This document shows positions 48,372-56,888 of a stretch of DNA of 64,000 nt, one piece after another. The stretch spans positions 144,295 to 208,294 of the forward strand of contig NZ_DDJO01000002.1 of the NCBI RefSeq assembly GCF_002339505.1. The letters are read 5' to 3'. The notes under the pieces were generated by a model. The model saw nothing but the letters and a program-made list of their open reading frames with translations, did no database searches and was not told the origin of the DNA. Every line of letters begins with the position of its first letter. The first letter of the stretch is position 1. This DNA comes from Corynebacterium sp. UBA2622 (GTDB lineage: Bacteria; Actinomycetota; Actinomycetes; Mycobacteriales; Mycobacteriaceae). Made by a program: the position numbers and the translations under genes.

Positions 48372-50455
48372 TACTTGTAGTTCCTTGCCATCAGAGGGAT
48401 CGAATCGAAGTACAGGGGCTCCGCGTGACGGATGAATTCACCCTCGCCGGCCGGCTCCCAGGCGGAGACGAAGCACCAGTTCTCGTCGTCGCGCTGCGCC
48501 TCGCCATCCTCGGTGAGGTGGTCGACGCGGTAGTGGGCGCCGCAGGACTCGTCGCGGTCGAGCGCATCGACGCACATGAGCTCGCCCAGGTTGATGTAAT
48601 CCACCAGACGGATAGCGGCCTCGAGCGTCTGGTTCATGTCGTTCGGGGTACCCGGAATGGAGATGTTGGTCCAGAAGTCCTCGCGCAGGGCACGGATCTT
48701 GCGCAGACCCTCCTCCAGCCCCTCCACGGAGCGGGCGACGCCGCAGTGCTCGTAGAGGATCTCACCGAGCTGCTCGTGGAAGTACTCCGGGCCGTGCGGC
48801 TCGGGCCCGCGCACGCTCATCAGGCGCTCGATCATGTCCTGCACGCGCTGGACTGCCTCGACGGACTCGGGGGAGTCGGTCGCCGGGGCTTCCTCGCCGA
48901 GGTGGCTGGCCAGGTAGTTCGGAATCGTGAACGGCAGGGTGAACCAGCCGTCGACGGAGGCCGAGAGCAGAGAGTTGGCGCCCAGGCGGTTCGCGCCGTG
49001 GTAGGTCCAGGAGCACTCACCGGCGGCGAAGAGGCCGTCGATGGAGGTCATCTCGTTGAAGTCCGTCCACAGGCCGCCCATGGTGAAGTGGACGGTCGGC
49101 GCGATGCGCATCGGGGACTGGTAGGGGTCCTCTCCGGTGGAGTCCTCGTACATCTCGAAGAGGTTGGAGTAGCGCTCGCGGATGGTGTCCTCGCCGAGGC
49201 GCTCAATGGCGTCGGAGAAGTCCAGATACGCGGAGTTGTGCAGCGGGCCCACTCCGTAACCGGCGTTGAGCTGCTGCGAAATCGCGCGGGAGGCGACGTC
49301 GCGGGGCACGAGGTTGCCGAACGCCGGGTAGCGGCGCTCGAGGAAGTAGTCGCGCTCCTCCTCCGGGATGGAGTTGGGGTCGCGGTCGTCGCCCTTCTCC
49401 TTGGGCGTCCAGATGCGGCCGTCGTTACGCAGCGACTCGGACATCAGGGTCGTCTTCGCCTGCCACTTCGCGTTGACCGGCAGGCCGGTCGGGTGGAACT
49501 GGATGAAGCAGGGGGAGGCGAGGTAGGCACCGCGCTCGTAGGCGCGCATCATGCCGGACGCGTTGGAGTTCTTCGCCAGCGTCGTCTTGTGGTACACGTT
49601 GCCGTAACCGCCGGTGGCCAGCACCACCGCGTGACCGGTGAACGGCGTGATCTCACCGGTGATGAGGTTGCGGGTGACGATGCCGTTGCAGTGCTTGCCA
49701 CCCTCCTGCTCGGTGATGATCAGGTCCATCAGGTCGTGGTGGGTGAAGATCTCCACGTTTCCGAGGTGGATCTGGCGCTGCAGCGCGGAGGCGGTGGACA
49801 GCTGGAGCTGCTGGCCCGTCTGGCCACGGGTGTAGTAGGTGCGGGAAACCTGCACGCCGCCGAAGGAGCGGGTGGCGAGGGTGCCGCCGTACTCGCGGGC
49901 GAAGGGGGCGCCGATGGCGTTCATGTGGTCGATCACGCGGACCGACTCGACGGCGAGGCGCCAGCAGTCGGACTCGCGGCAGCGGTAGTCGCCGCCCTTG
50001 ACGGTGTCCTTCACGTGGCGGTAGGCACCGTCGTTGTCGACCTTCTTGCCGCGGGCGGAGTTCACGCCGCCCTGGGCGGCGATGGAGTGCGCACGGCGCG
50101 GCGCATCGTGGTAGGTGAAGACCTTGACGTTGTAACCCAGCTCGCCGAGGGCCGCGGCGGCGGCACCACCGGAGAGGCCGGTACCCACGATGAGGATCGT
50201 GAACTTGCGGCGGTTGAGCGGGGAGACCAGGTTCATGTGGTCCTTCTGGTGCTCCCACATGTCCTTCATGCGGACCTCGTGGCGGTTCGGCTCCGCATTC
50301 TCGAGGATGAGGCCCGGGGTGACGCCCGCGACGGAGGAGGCCGGCTGGCGGAACTCCTTGTCGGCGGAGCCGGACGCAGCACCGGCTTTCGTGTCAGCCT
50401 TGGTACCGGCCGGAGTGGCGATGCTGGAACCCTGACGGGGGGAAGGGGTAGTCAT
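48371..50455 (-). CDS. sdhA: succinate dehydrogenase flavoprotein subunit
   Basis: 694 residues with an unusual N-terminal extension of about 65 residues rich in Ala, Thr and Gly before the FAD-binding motif ILIVGTGLSGGAAAAALGELG. The covalent FAD-binding histidine is in RAHSIAAQGGVNSARG. Succinate-binding residues lie around HPTGLPV and the conserved NRLGANSLL segment. It oxidises succinate at the cytoplasmic face of the membrane. The order sdhC-sdhA-sdhB with no SdhD is the Bacillus-like two-haem type used by corynebacteria. Confidence 0.96.
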   Translation of the reverse strand: MTTPSPRQGSSIATPAGTKADTKAGAASGSADKEFRQPASSVAGVTPGLILENAEPNRHEVRMKDMWEHQKDHMNLVSPLNRRKFTILIVGTGLSGGAAAAALGELGYNVKVFTYHDAPRRAHSIAAQGGVNSARGKKVDNDGAYRHVKDTVKGGDYRCRESDCWRLAVESVRVIDHMNAIGAPFAREYGGTLATRSFGGVQVSRTYYTRGQTGQQLQLSTASALQRQIHLGNVEIFTHHDLMDLIITEQEGGKHCNGIVTRNLITGEITPFTGHAVVLATGGYGNVYHKTTLAKNSNASGMMRAYERGAYLASPCFIQFHPTGLPVNAKWQAKTTLMSESLRNDGRIWTPKEKGDDRDPNSIPEEERDYFLERRYPAFGNLVPRDVASRAISQQLNAGYGVGPLHNSAYLDFSDAIERLGEDTIRERYSNLFEMYEDSTGEDPYQSPMRIAPTVHFTMGGLWTDFNEMTSIDGLFAAGECSWTYHGANRLGANSLLSASVDGWFTLPFTIPNYLASHLGEEAPATDSPESVEAVQRVQDMIERLMSVRGPEPHGPEYFHEQLGEILYEHCGVARSVEGLEEGLRKIRALREDFWTNISIPGTPNDMNQTLEAAIRLVDYINLGELMCVDALDRDESCGAHYRVDHLTEDGEAQRDDENWCFVSAWEPAGEGEFIRHAEPLYFDSIPLMARNYK

Positions 50456-50478
50456 GTGATTGTTCTCCTAATCAGCCG

Positions 50479-51252
50479 TTACCGTGCGAAATCCGGGACC
50501 CAGCCGAGCATGATCGCCAGCGGCATGACGATGTTGCCGAGCACGACGATCGCCGGGAGGATGTAGGCGAGAATGACCATGAGTGCGTGGCCACGCTTGC
50601 CCAGCCAACCAAGGTCGGAGACCGCCAGGTAGATGCCGTGGGTGAGGTGCAGCAGCAGCGCCAGGTTGGCGATGATGTAGACCAGCGCGACCCACCAGCG
50701 GCTCGGCGCGAAGGTGGCGAGCATGTTGTTGCGCACCGCACCGTGGACGAACTGGTCGGAGGCCACGACTTGGCCGAAGGTGAGGTCGAGCAGGTGGAAC
50801 AGCACGAAGAGAAGCAGGATCACGCCAGTGACGAGCATCCAGCGCGTCGCCGTGGACTGCCAGCCACCCATCAGGTTGGTGCGGCGGAACTTACCGCGGG
50901 ATCGGGACGAACGGGCGCGAAGGGCGAATGCACCCCAGACGTGAAGAACGAGAGCCGCCAGCAGCACCGCGCGGATGATCCAGAGAAGACCGGTGTGCGG
51001 GAACAGCGGCTCACCCATGCTGCGCAGGAAGCTTGCGTAGTCATCGATGGGCGCGACGCCGTTCGCGTGCAGCGGCATGAAGATCTTGAGGTTTCCGACC
51101 ATGTGGCCGAGGACGAACAGACCAAAAAGAAGGCCGGTGATGGCCATGGTCAGCTTGACGGCCCAGGTGGGGAAGGACGGCCGCTCGCGCAGCGGCTTTT
51201 CGGTAATTTTTCCGTGACGAATTGCGTCACGATCTGCGTTTTGAACAGTCAT
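50479..51252 (-). CDS. sdhC: succinate dehydrogenase cytochrome b subunit
   Basis: 257 residues with five hydrophobic segments, each carrying His candidates for haem axial ligands (GHMVGNLKIF, HVWGAFALR, FHLLDLTFGQ, LLHLTHGIY). It anchors SdhAB in the membrane and passes electrons to menaquinone. ATG 51252 has a GGAGGT ribosome binding site 4 bases upstream, and TAGAGT at 51274-51279 on the minus strand is a possible -10. It is divergent from ramB, which is known to control carbon metabolism genes in C. glutamicum. Confidence 0.93.
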   Translation of the reverse strand: MTVQNADRDAIRHGKITEKPLRERPSFPTWAVKLTMAITGLLFGLFVLGHMVGNLKIFMPLHANGVAPIDDYASFLRSMGEPLFPHTGLLWIIRAVLLAALVLHVWGAFALRARSSRSRGKFRRTNLMGGWQSTATRWMLVTGVILLLFVLFHLLDLTFGQVVASDQFVHGAVRNNMLATFAPSRWWVALVYIIANLALLLHLTHGIYLAVSDLGWLGKRGHALMVILAYILPAIVVLGNIVMPLAIMLGWVPDFAR

Positions 51253-51590
51253 GGCACCTCCAGTGTCGATATCACTCTACGAAATGCGCCGGGAGTTCAC
51301 CTATTTATCGCTCCCTGCCTTTTGGCCTGGCTAAGCCGCCCGAGCGTGCGGGGGGCGTCCCGTCACCGCAGCTTCCGGGCCCGGGCCGTCCCACCCGGAC
51401 CCCCGTGGGGGCCGCTCCCAGCCGTTTCGGATTTTCCCACCGGTCACGCACAGGGAAAGGCGCGGAAAATTGTGACCTTCGACACCCCGGGGGTGTCGTG
51501 TAGCTGGCGCCTCCCCCCGTCACCCCAAAGGGTGTCAAACTTTCGGCTGTTAGCCGAACCTAACCCTTGACCTCGGGTTGAACACACGGA

Positions 51591-51617
51591 TGCGAAGTGT
51601 TTTCCGGAAACTTCGCA
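51591..51617. promoter_or_regulatory. palindrome upstream of ramB, candidate RamB autoregulatory site
   Basis: tgcgaagt (51591-51598) and acttcgca (51610-51617) with tttccggaaa in the centre. The right half, AACTTCGCAA, resembles the RamB consensus recalled for C. glutamicum (AACTTTGCAA-like) with one mismatch. It lies just before the ramB -10. Confidence 0.45.
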
Positions 51618-51637
51618 ATCCGTTGCCGCGGCGATGG

Positions 51638-51643
51638 TTAGAT
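51638..51643 (+). promoter_or_regulatory. -10-like hexamer of ramB (leaderless type)
   Basis: TTAGAT, 7 bases before ATG 51651. Second base differs from TAnnnT. Confidence 0.4.
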
Positions 51644-51650
51644 GTTGCTC

Positions 51651-53054
51651 ATGTCCAAGACCTACGTGGGTTCGCGGCTGCGGCAGCTGCGCCGGGAGCG
51701 CAACCTGAGCCAGGCCTCGCTCGCCGCCACCCTCCAGCTCTCCGCCTCCTACGTCAACCAGATCGAACACGACGTCCGCCCCCTCACGGTCCCGGTGCTC
51801 AAGCGGATCACCGAGGCCTTCGGTGTGGATGCGACATTCTTCTCGCGCGATGACGACTCCCGGCTCCTCGCGGAGCTCAAGGACGTGGTGGAGGATCAGG
51901 AGCTGGGCACGCCCCACATCGAGCTGCAGGAGCTCTCGGAGCTGGTGTACCGCCACCCGGCCGTGGCCCGCTCCGTCGTGGAGATACACCGCCGCTACAG
52001 CAACGCCCGCGACAAGCTCACCCTGGCGACGGATTCGCGCGTCTCGTCCTCCGAGCCGCTGTCCATGCCCCACGATGAGGTGCGGGACTTCTTCTACTCC
52101 CGGCAGAACTACCTCGACGACCTCGACCACGCCGCCGAGGCCCTCGCCGGGACAATCGGTGTGGAGCGCTTCGGCATCCACTCCACCGAGCGGGCGCTGA
52201 CGGAACACATCACCCGCGACCACGGCATCGAGGTGCGCACCAGCCCTTCCGAGCAGGGTGTCCTCCACCATCTCGACACCGCCACCGGCACCCTCTCACT
52301 CTCCCCCATCCTCTCCTCGGGCCAGCGCGCGTTCCGCATCGCCCTCGAGCTCGCTTACCTGGACGCGGGACAGCTCATCGACGCCCACGTCGCCGCGGAG
52401 CCGTTCTCCTCCGCAACCTCCGTCGACCTGGCCCGGCGCGGCATCGCGAGCTATTTCGCCGCCGCGACCCTCCTGCCGTACACCCTCATGCACTCCGAGT
52501 CAGAGAAGCACGGTTACGACGTGGACTACCTCTGCCACGTCTTCGGCGTCGGTTACGAGACCGTGGCGTCGCGCCTGTCCACACTCCAGCGCGCCAACAT
52601 GCGGGGCGTGCCGTTCACCTTCGTGCGGGTGGACCGGGCCGGCAATATCTCCAAGCGCCAGTCCGCCACCGGCTACCACTTCTCCACTTCCGGCGGCACG
52701 TGCCCCCTATGGGGGATCTACGAGTCCTTCGCGCGGCCCGGGGAGTCGGTGAGGCAGCACGCGATGATGCCCGACGGCCGCACCTACCTCTGGGTCGCGC
52801 GGACCGTGCGCCACCACCGCTTCCAGTTCAACGAGACGGAGAAGCTTTTCGCCATCGGCCTGGGCTGCGAGACACGGCACGCGGAGCGCACCATCTACGC
52901 CCGCGGGCTTCCGCTTGACGACGCCACCCAGGCCATCCCGATCGGTGCCGGGTGCCGCGTCTGCCCGCGCGAAAACTGCGCCCAGCGCGCCTTCCCGTCC
53001 ATCCACCACGGCATCGAGGTCGATCCCCACACCACTTCCATCGCACCGTACTGA
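51651..53054 (+). CDS. ramB: acetate/carbon-metabolism regulator RamB
   Basis: 467 residues. N-terminal XRE helix-turn-helix (about 1-65: YVGSRLRQLRRERNLSQASLAATL... ASYVNQIEHDVRP), a middle domain with an IrrE-like/DUF955 region, and a Cys-rich C-terminus (CRVCPRENCAQRAFPSIHHGIEVD) typical of the RamB/ScfR type. In C. glutamicum RamB represses acetate and glyoxylate genes and lies next to sdhCAB. ATG 51651 is supported by a -10-like hexamer. The palindrome at 51591-51617 may be its own operator. Confidence 0.92.
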   Translation: MSKTYVGSRLRQLRRERNLSQASLAATLQLSASYVNQIEHDVRPLTVPVLKRITEAFGVDATFFSRDDDSRLLAELKDVVEDQELGTPHIELQELSELVYRHPAVARSVVEIHRRYSNARDKLTLATDSRVSSSEPLSMPHDEVRDFFYSRQNYLDDLDHAAEALAGTIGVERFGIHSTERALTEHITRDHGIEVRTSPSEQGVLHHLDTATGTLSLSPILSSGQRAFRIALELAYLDAGQLIDAHVAAEPFSSATSVDLARRGIASYFAAATLLPYTLMHSESEKHGYDVDYLCHVFGVGYETVASRLSTLQRANMRGVPFTFVRVDRAGNISKRQSATGYHFSTSGGTCPLWGIYESFARPGESVRQHAMMPDGRTYLWVARTVRHHRFQFNETEKLFAIGLGCETRHAERTIYARGLPLDDATQAIPIGAGCRVCPRENCAQRAFPSIHHGIEVDPHTTSIAPY

Positions 53055-53090
53055 CACTCCCGGGCGCGTGGCGGCCGCGGTGTTTTTCCC

Positions 53091-53096
53091 TACACT
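53091..53096 (+). promoter_or_regulatory. -10 hexamer of the SRPBCC gene (leaderless type)
   Basis: TACACT, 6 bases before ATG 53103. Confidence 0.5.
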
Positions 53097-53102
53097 GGGG
53101 GT

Positions 53103-53561
53103 ATGACCCAGAACACTAATTCCGCAAGCCGCGTCATCGACGCCTCCGCCAACGAAATTTTCAACATCCTCTCCAACCCGGAGCGCCACCCGGAGACCGA
53201 CAACTCCGGTTCGGTCGTCTCCGTCGACCGGGGCGAGCGCATCAAGGCCGTGGGCGACACCTTCACCATGAACATGACCAAGGAGGACGGCGATTACCAG
53301 ACCCGTAACGAGGTCTTCGCCTTCCAGGAGAACAAGGTCATCGGGTGGAAGAACGTCGAGAACATCACCGCCGACGTCCAGGTGGGTGCGAAATGGCTCT
53401 ACGAGCTCGAGCCCGTCGACGCGGACCACACCCGCGTGACTCTCACGTATGACCGCACCGATATCGAGTCCGACAAGGTTCGGGCCATGTCGGGGAACTT
53501 CCAGGACGACTACCTGGAGGAGGCTCTGGAGGCCCTCGCGACCGCCGTCTCCGGCAGCTAA
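53103..53561 (+). CDS. SRPBCC-family protein
   Basis: 152 residues, one START/Bet v 1-like helix-grip domain (starts SRVIDASANEIFNILSNPERHPE, then SVVSVDRG and repeated strand signals, ending in NFQDDYLEEALEALATAVS). Such proteins bind hydrophobic ligands or act as polyketide-type cyclases. No catalytic residue is evident. A TACACT hexamer 6 bases before the ATG marks a leaderless start. It is flanked by ramB and the convergent lpd, and an inverted repeat follows before lpd. Confidence 0.8.
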   Translation: MTQNTNSASRVIDASANEIFNILSNPERHPETDNSGSVVSVDRGERIKAVGDTFTMNMTKEDGDYQTRNEVFAFQENKVIGWKNVENITADVQVGAKWLYELEPVDADHTRVTLTYDRTDIESDKVRAMSGNFQDDYLEEALEALATAVSGS

Positions 53562-53582
53562 GCGCTCCCTGAACGCAGCACA

Positions 53583-53614
53583 AAGGGCGCCCACCGTTCG
53601 GTGGGCGCCCTTTG
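53583..53614. terminator. hairpin between the SRPBCC gene and lpd
   Basis: aaagggcgcccacc pairs with ggtgggcgcccttt, a long perfect inverted repeat with few loop bases and T bases at its right end, between convergent genes. Confidence 0.75.
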
Positions 53615-53634
53615 TGACGTCGTCAAGCGAATGC

Positions 53635-55047
53635 CTAGAGGTTGATCATGTGCCCCTCGACACCGTGGGCGATCTCCTTGAGGACCTCGGAGAGCGTCGG
53701 GTGGATGTGGATGTTGCGGGCGATCTCGTTAGCGGTGAGGTCGAAGCGCTGGGCCAGGGTGACCTCCGGAAGGAGCTCCGAGACGTTCGGGCCGACGAGG
53801 TGCGCGCCGAGAATCTCCCCGAACTCGCCGTCGGCGATGAGCTTGCCGAAGCCCTGCGCCTCAGCCAGGCCGACCGCCTTGCCGTTCGCGCTGAAGGGGA
53901 AGGTGGCGACCTTGATGTCGCGGTCCGGCCACTTCTTTCGGGCCTGTTCCTCGGTGTAGCCCATGGAGGCGACCTGCGGGTTACAGAAGGTCGCGCGCGG
54001 GGTCATCATGTAATCATCGATCAACATTGTCTCCGCACCCGCGATGACCTCGGCCGCGATGATGCCCTGCGCCTCCGCGACGTGGGCGAGCTGCAACTTG
54101 GCGGTGACATCGCCGATGGCGTAGATGCCCTCGACGTTCGTGCGCATCGAGTCGTCGATGGCGATCGCGCCGCGCTCGGTGAGCTCGACACCCGTATTCT
54201 CCAGCCCGAAGCCCTCGACACGCGGGGCGAAGCCGACGGAGATCATCACGCGGTCGACGGTAAGTGTCTCGGTCTTGTCGGTGCCGTTCTTCTGGATGTC
54301 AACCTCGACGGAGTCGCCCTTGTCGCGCACCGCGGTGGTGGCGTGGCCCGTCATGAGCTTCACGCCGAGCTTCTTGTACGCCTTGGCGATCTCCTTGGAG
54401 ACGTCCTTGTCCTCGTTCGGCAAAACACGGTCCATGTACTCCACCACGGTGACGTCCACCCCGTAGTTGGACAGGACGTAGGCGAACTCCATGCCGATGG
54501 CGCCGGCACCCACGATGACCATCTTCTTCGGGGCCTCGGGGTTGAGGATCTGCTCCTCGTAGGACACCACGTTGTCGGAGAGCTCGATGCCGGGCAGGGT
54601 GCGCACGACGGAGCCGGTGGCGATGATGCAGTTGTCGAAGGTGAGGGTCTTGCCCTCGTCGTCGCCTTCGGTCACCTCGATGGTCTTGGCGTCCTTGAAG
54701 GTGCCCAGGCCGTGGATCTCGGTGATCTTGTTCTTCTTCATCAGGTAGTGAACGCCGTTGACGATCTTGTCGGAGACCCCGCGGGAGCGCTTGTGCGCGT
54801 CCGCGTAGTCGAATTCGACGTCACCCTTGATGCCGAAGGTCTTCGCCTCATGGTTGAAGATGTGGGCAACCTCGGCGTTCTTGATGAGGGACTTGGACGG
54901 GATGCAACCCACGTTCAGGCACACACCGCCCCAGTACTTCTTCTCTACGACAGCTACCTTCTTGCCCAGCTGGGCGGCACGGATAGCGGCGACGTAGCCA
55001 CCGGGGCCAGCGCCGAGCACAACAACGTCATAATGTTCATTACTCAC
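53635..55047 (-). CDS. lpd: dihydrolipoyl dehydrogenase
   Basis: 470 residues. FAD motif VVLGAGPGGYVAAIRAAQLG, redox-active disulfide GGVCLNVGCIPSKSLI, NAD-binding VIVGAGAIGMEFAYVL and the C-terminal catalytic HIHPTLSE. It regenerates lipoamide in the pyruvate and 2-oxoglutarate dehydrogenase complexes. GTG at 55047 is fixed by TATCCT 7 bases upstream, a leaderless promoter. The order lpd - SRPBCC - ramB - sdhCAB agrees with C. glutamicum. Confidence 0.96.
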   Translation of the reverse strand: MSNEHYDVVVLGAGPGGYVAAIRAAQLGKKVAVVEKKYWGGVCLNVGCIPSKSLIKNAEVAHIFNHEAKTFGIKGDVEFDYADAHKRSRGVSDKIVNGVHYLMKKNKITEIHGLGTFKDAKTIEVTEGDDEGKTLTFDNCIIATGSVVRTLPGIELSDNVVSYEEQILNPEAPKKMVIVGAGAIGMEFAYVLSNYGVDVTVVEYMDRVLPNEDKDVSKEIAKAYKKLGVKLMTGHATTAVRDKGDSVEVDIQKNGTDKTETLTVDRVMISVGFAPRVEGFGLENTGVELTERGAIAIDDSMRTNVEGIYAIGDVTAKLQLAHVAEAQGIIAAEVIAGAETMLIDDYMMTPRATFCNPQVASMGYTEEQARKKWPDRDIKVATFPFSANGKAVGLAEAQGFGKLIADGEFGEILGAHLVGPNVSELLPEVTLAQRFDLTANEIARNIHIHPTLSEVLKEIAHGVEGHMINL

Positions 55048-55054
55048 GCCTAAC

Positions 55055-55060
55055 AGGATA
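55055..55060 (-). promoter_or_regulatory. -10 hexamer of lpd (leaderless type)
   Basis: TATCCT on the minus strand, 7 bases before GTG 55047. Confidence 0.55.
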
Positions 55061-55190
55061 CGTGCGCGGGCGGTGTCGTGGTGGGATGGGCCGAAATACG
55101 TGCCCCGGCGGCGGGGACGTGCCCGGGAAGGGGCCCATCCCCGGGGGCGTCTACGGGCCCGGGAGCTGGCACCGCGGTGGTCCGTGGCAT

Positions 55191-55216
55191 AAAAAATCGC
55201 CCCTTTGGGGCGATTT
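55191..55216 (-). terminator. Rho-independent terminator of the 36-residue peptide gene
   Basis: aaatcgcccc (55194-55203) pairs exactly with ggggcgattt (55207-55216) over ttt; on the minus strand six T follow. Confidence 0.9.
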
Positions 55217-55273
55217 GCCGGGACCCCGCCTCACCCCGTTCGTTCGGTTAGGGGGCCAGCGGGGCTGGGGTTA

Positions 55274-55384
55274 CTAGATGATGTGCAGGCGCGCCGCCAG
55301 CATGGAGGAGGCGGAGGAGCCGGCGTGGATCGCCTGGCCGAGAACGTTGTTGATCATGAGCTGGATGGATTCGATCAGGTTCAT
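55274..55384 (-). CDS. 36-residue peptide, candidate envelope peptide
   Basis: Small open frame from ATG 55384 to a stop at 55274. The peptide begins MNLIESIQLMINNVLG, continues with a QAIHAGSSASS segment and ends in LAARLHII: an amphipathic first half, a Ser cluster, no signal peptide. It is preceded by AAAAGGA 6 bases before the ATG and followed by a strong terminator. Size, lack of leader and Ser cluster recall the PorA/PorH-type outer membrane peptides of corynebacteria, which are mycoloylated by MytC. The divergent neighbour is a mycolyltransferase. The link is inference. Confidence 0.6.
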   Translation of the reverse strand: MNLIESIQLMINNVLGQAIHAGSSASSMLAARLHII

Positions 55385-55473
55385 GGGGGTCCTTTTCTTC
55401 GGGGCTGGATGGAGGTGGATGGCCAGGGCGCACCCGCCCGCGCAACAATGGGTAGGTCGGGAGATCCCGGCCA

Positions 55474-55528
55474 ATTGTTACACAGCAAATCTAATCACTT
55501 CAGTAACAATTTTCACAGCAGTAACAAT
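55474..55528. repeat. three copies of GTAACAAT between the peptide gene and the mycolyltransferase gene
   Basis: One inverted copy attgttac (55474-55481) and two direct copies gtaacaat (55503-55510, 55521-55528), the last two 18 bp apart inside a longer repeat cagtaacaat. The peptide gene has TAGATT at 55488-55493 (minus strand) and the mycolyltransferase gene has TAGATT at 55579-55584 (plus strand), so the repeats are placed to act on either gene. Confidence 0.5.
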
Positions 55529-55627
55529 AAAGTTCTTGTCCGGGGTCGTGCCGAGTGAACTTTTCGGTTACATTGACCTAGATTGATTTCAACTGAAAAC
55601 CTCATAGCAAAAGGATGTACCCGCCTG

Positions 55628-56764
55628 ATGAGCATCAAACGTTCGGTCGTCGCAGCAGCCGCGGCCATCTCCATCGCCCTCGGTGCCGCGCCGGCCGCCC
55701 CCGCCATGGCGCAGGAGAACCAGCAGAACAGCGCCCAGGTGGGCGTCGTCAAGCAGTGGGACGCGAAGAAGGAACCGACTTTAGTGGTTGGTTCCGAGCG
55801 CCCGCAGTCCTGGATTGAGCAGGTCGACAACAAAAGCGTCCTGGCGTTCAAGGTCTTCTCCCCCTCGATGAACCGCGACATCCCCGTCGCGGTCATCCCC
55901 GCGACCGACGAGCAGGGCAACCACGTCGCAAACGCTCCGACCATCTACCTGCTCAACGGTGCCGGCGGCGCCGAGCAGGATGCGGACTGGCTCACCAAGT
56001 TCGGCACCCGCGACTTCTTCAGTGGCAAGGGCGTTAACGTGGTCATCCCCCAGGCCGGCGCCTTCTCCTACTACACCGACTGGGTCCGCGATGACGTGCA
56101 GTCCATGTACATCAACGGCCCCCAGAAGTGGGAGACCTTCCTGACCAAGGAGCTGCCCGGCCCGATCGAGAAGACCCTGGGCGCGGACGACCGCCGCGCC
56201 ATCGTCGGCTTCTCGATGTCGGGCACCTCCTCCCTTGTCCTGCCGACCCACAATCCAGGCTTCTACAAGGCCGCCGCATCCTTCTCCGGCTGCGCCGCCA
56301 CCGCGTCGCCCCAGGGTTATAACTTTGCTCGCCTGACGGTGGACCGAGCCTCGGGCCGTACCGATTTCCGCACCGTCACCCCCGAAATGATGTGGGGCCC
56401 GATGGGTGGGCCGTACAACGGCTGGAACGATGCGCTCGCCAACGCAGAGCAACTGCGCGGCACGGAGCTTTACATATCCTCCGGCACCGGTCTCGCCTCC
56501 GAGACCGACATGGTGGGTTACTTCATCGGCCAGGGTGCTCCGGCTCCCCTCGCCTCCGCTGGCGCAGCGCAGGTACAGGTCGAGGGCGGCGTCATCGAGG
56601 CAGCCGTCAACCAGTGCACCCACGACCTGAGCGCCAAGCTGGACACCCTGGGTATCCCCGCCCACCGCGAGTTCCGCAACACTGGCACCCACTCCTGGCC
56701 CTCCTGGCGCGAGGACATCCAGAAATCCTGGGACGTCACCATCAAGCCCGCATTTGGCATGTAA
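55628..56764 (+). CDS. mycolyltransferase (Cmt/MytC-type, antigen 85 family)
   Basis: 378 residues. Signal peptide of about 28 residues ending in APAMAQ, then an alpha/beta-hydrolase domain with the nucleophile in GFSMSG (Ser196) and the acid/His end NTGTHSW (His355). Antigen-85-like enzymes transfer corynomycolate from trehalose monocorynomycolate to arabinogalactan, trehalose or, for MytC, proteins. It is secreted. ATG 55628 (MSIKRSVVAAAAAISIALG) is the likely start although the AAAGGA sequence is about 12 bases away. The 36-residue peptide gene lies divergently. Confidence 0.9.
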   Translation: MSIKRSVVAAAAAISIALGAAPAAPAMAQENQQNSAQVGVVKQWDAKKEPTLVVGSERPQSWIEQVDNKSVLAFKVFSPSMNRDIPVAVIPATDEQGNHVANAPTIYLLNGAGGAEQDADWLTKFGTRDFFSGKGVNVVIPQAGAFSYYTDWVRDDVQSMYINGPQKWETFLTKELPGPIEKTLGADDRRAIVGFSMSGTSSLVLPTHNPGFYKAAASFSGCAATASPQGYNFARLTVDRASGRTDFRTVTPEMMWGPMGGPYNGWNDALANAEQLRGTELYISSGTGLASETDMVGYFIGQGAPAPLASAGAAQVQVEGGVIEAAVNQCTHDLSAKLDTLGIPAHREFRNTGTHSWPSWREDIQKSWDVTIKPAFGM

Positions 56765-56875
56765 GTCCCTGCGTTCTTCAGGGCCCGCCCCGGCCACAGT
56801 TCGGAGTGGGCCCTTTTTGCGTACCCGTGACCACCGCTCGAGCTTCCCCGGTCCGGGCCTTGTCGCCCCCCGCGC

Positions 56876-56881
56876 TAGACT
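56876..56881 (+). promoter_or_regulatory. -10 hexamer of the M1 peptidase gene (leaderless type)
   Basis: TAGACT, 7 bases before GTG 56889. Confidence 0.5.
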
Positions 56882-56888
56882 GTTCCGG

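Larger units (their letters stand above)
51253..51650. other. sdhC-ramB divergent intergenic region (398 bp)
   Basis: No gene seen. It contains a 17-bp palindrome gacacccc-g-ggggtgtc (51481-51497), a second GGGTGTC (51530-51536) facing caccccaa, ttcggct/agccgaa (51542-51558), a TGTGA-start GlxR-like half site (51471-51486), and the palindrome before ramB at 51591-51617. Confidence 0.6.

Noticed and set aside
48359..50566. Long plus-strand frame opposite sdhA
   Set aside because: Shadow of sdhA; no domain, composition of a complementary-strand artefact.
53449..55053. Long plus-strand frame opposite lpd
   Set aside because: Shadow of lpd, overlapping the real SRPBCC gene at its start.
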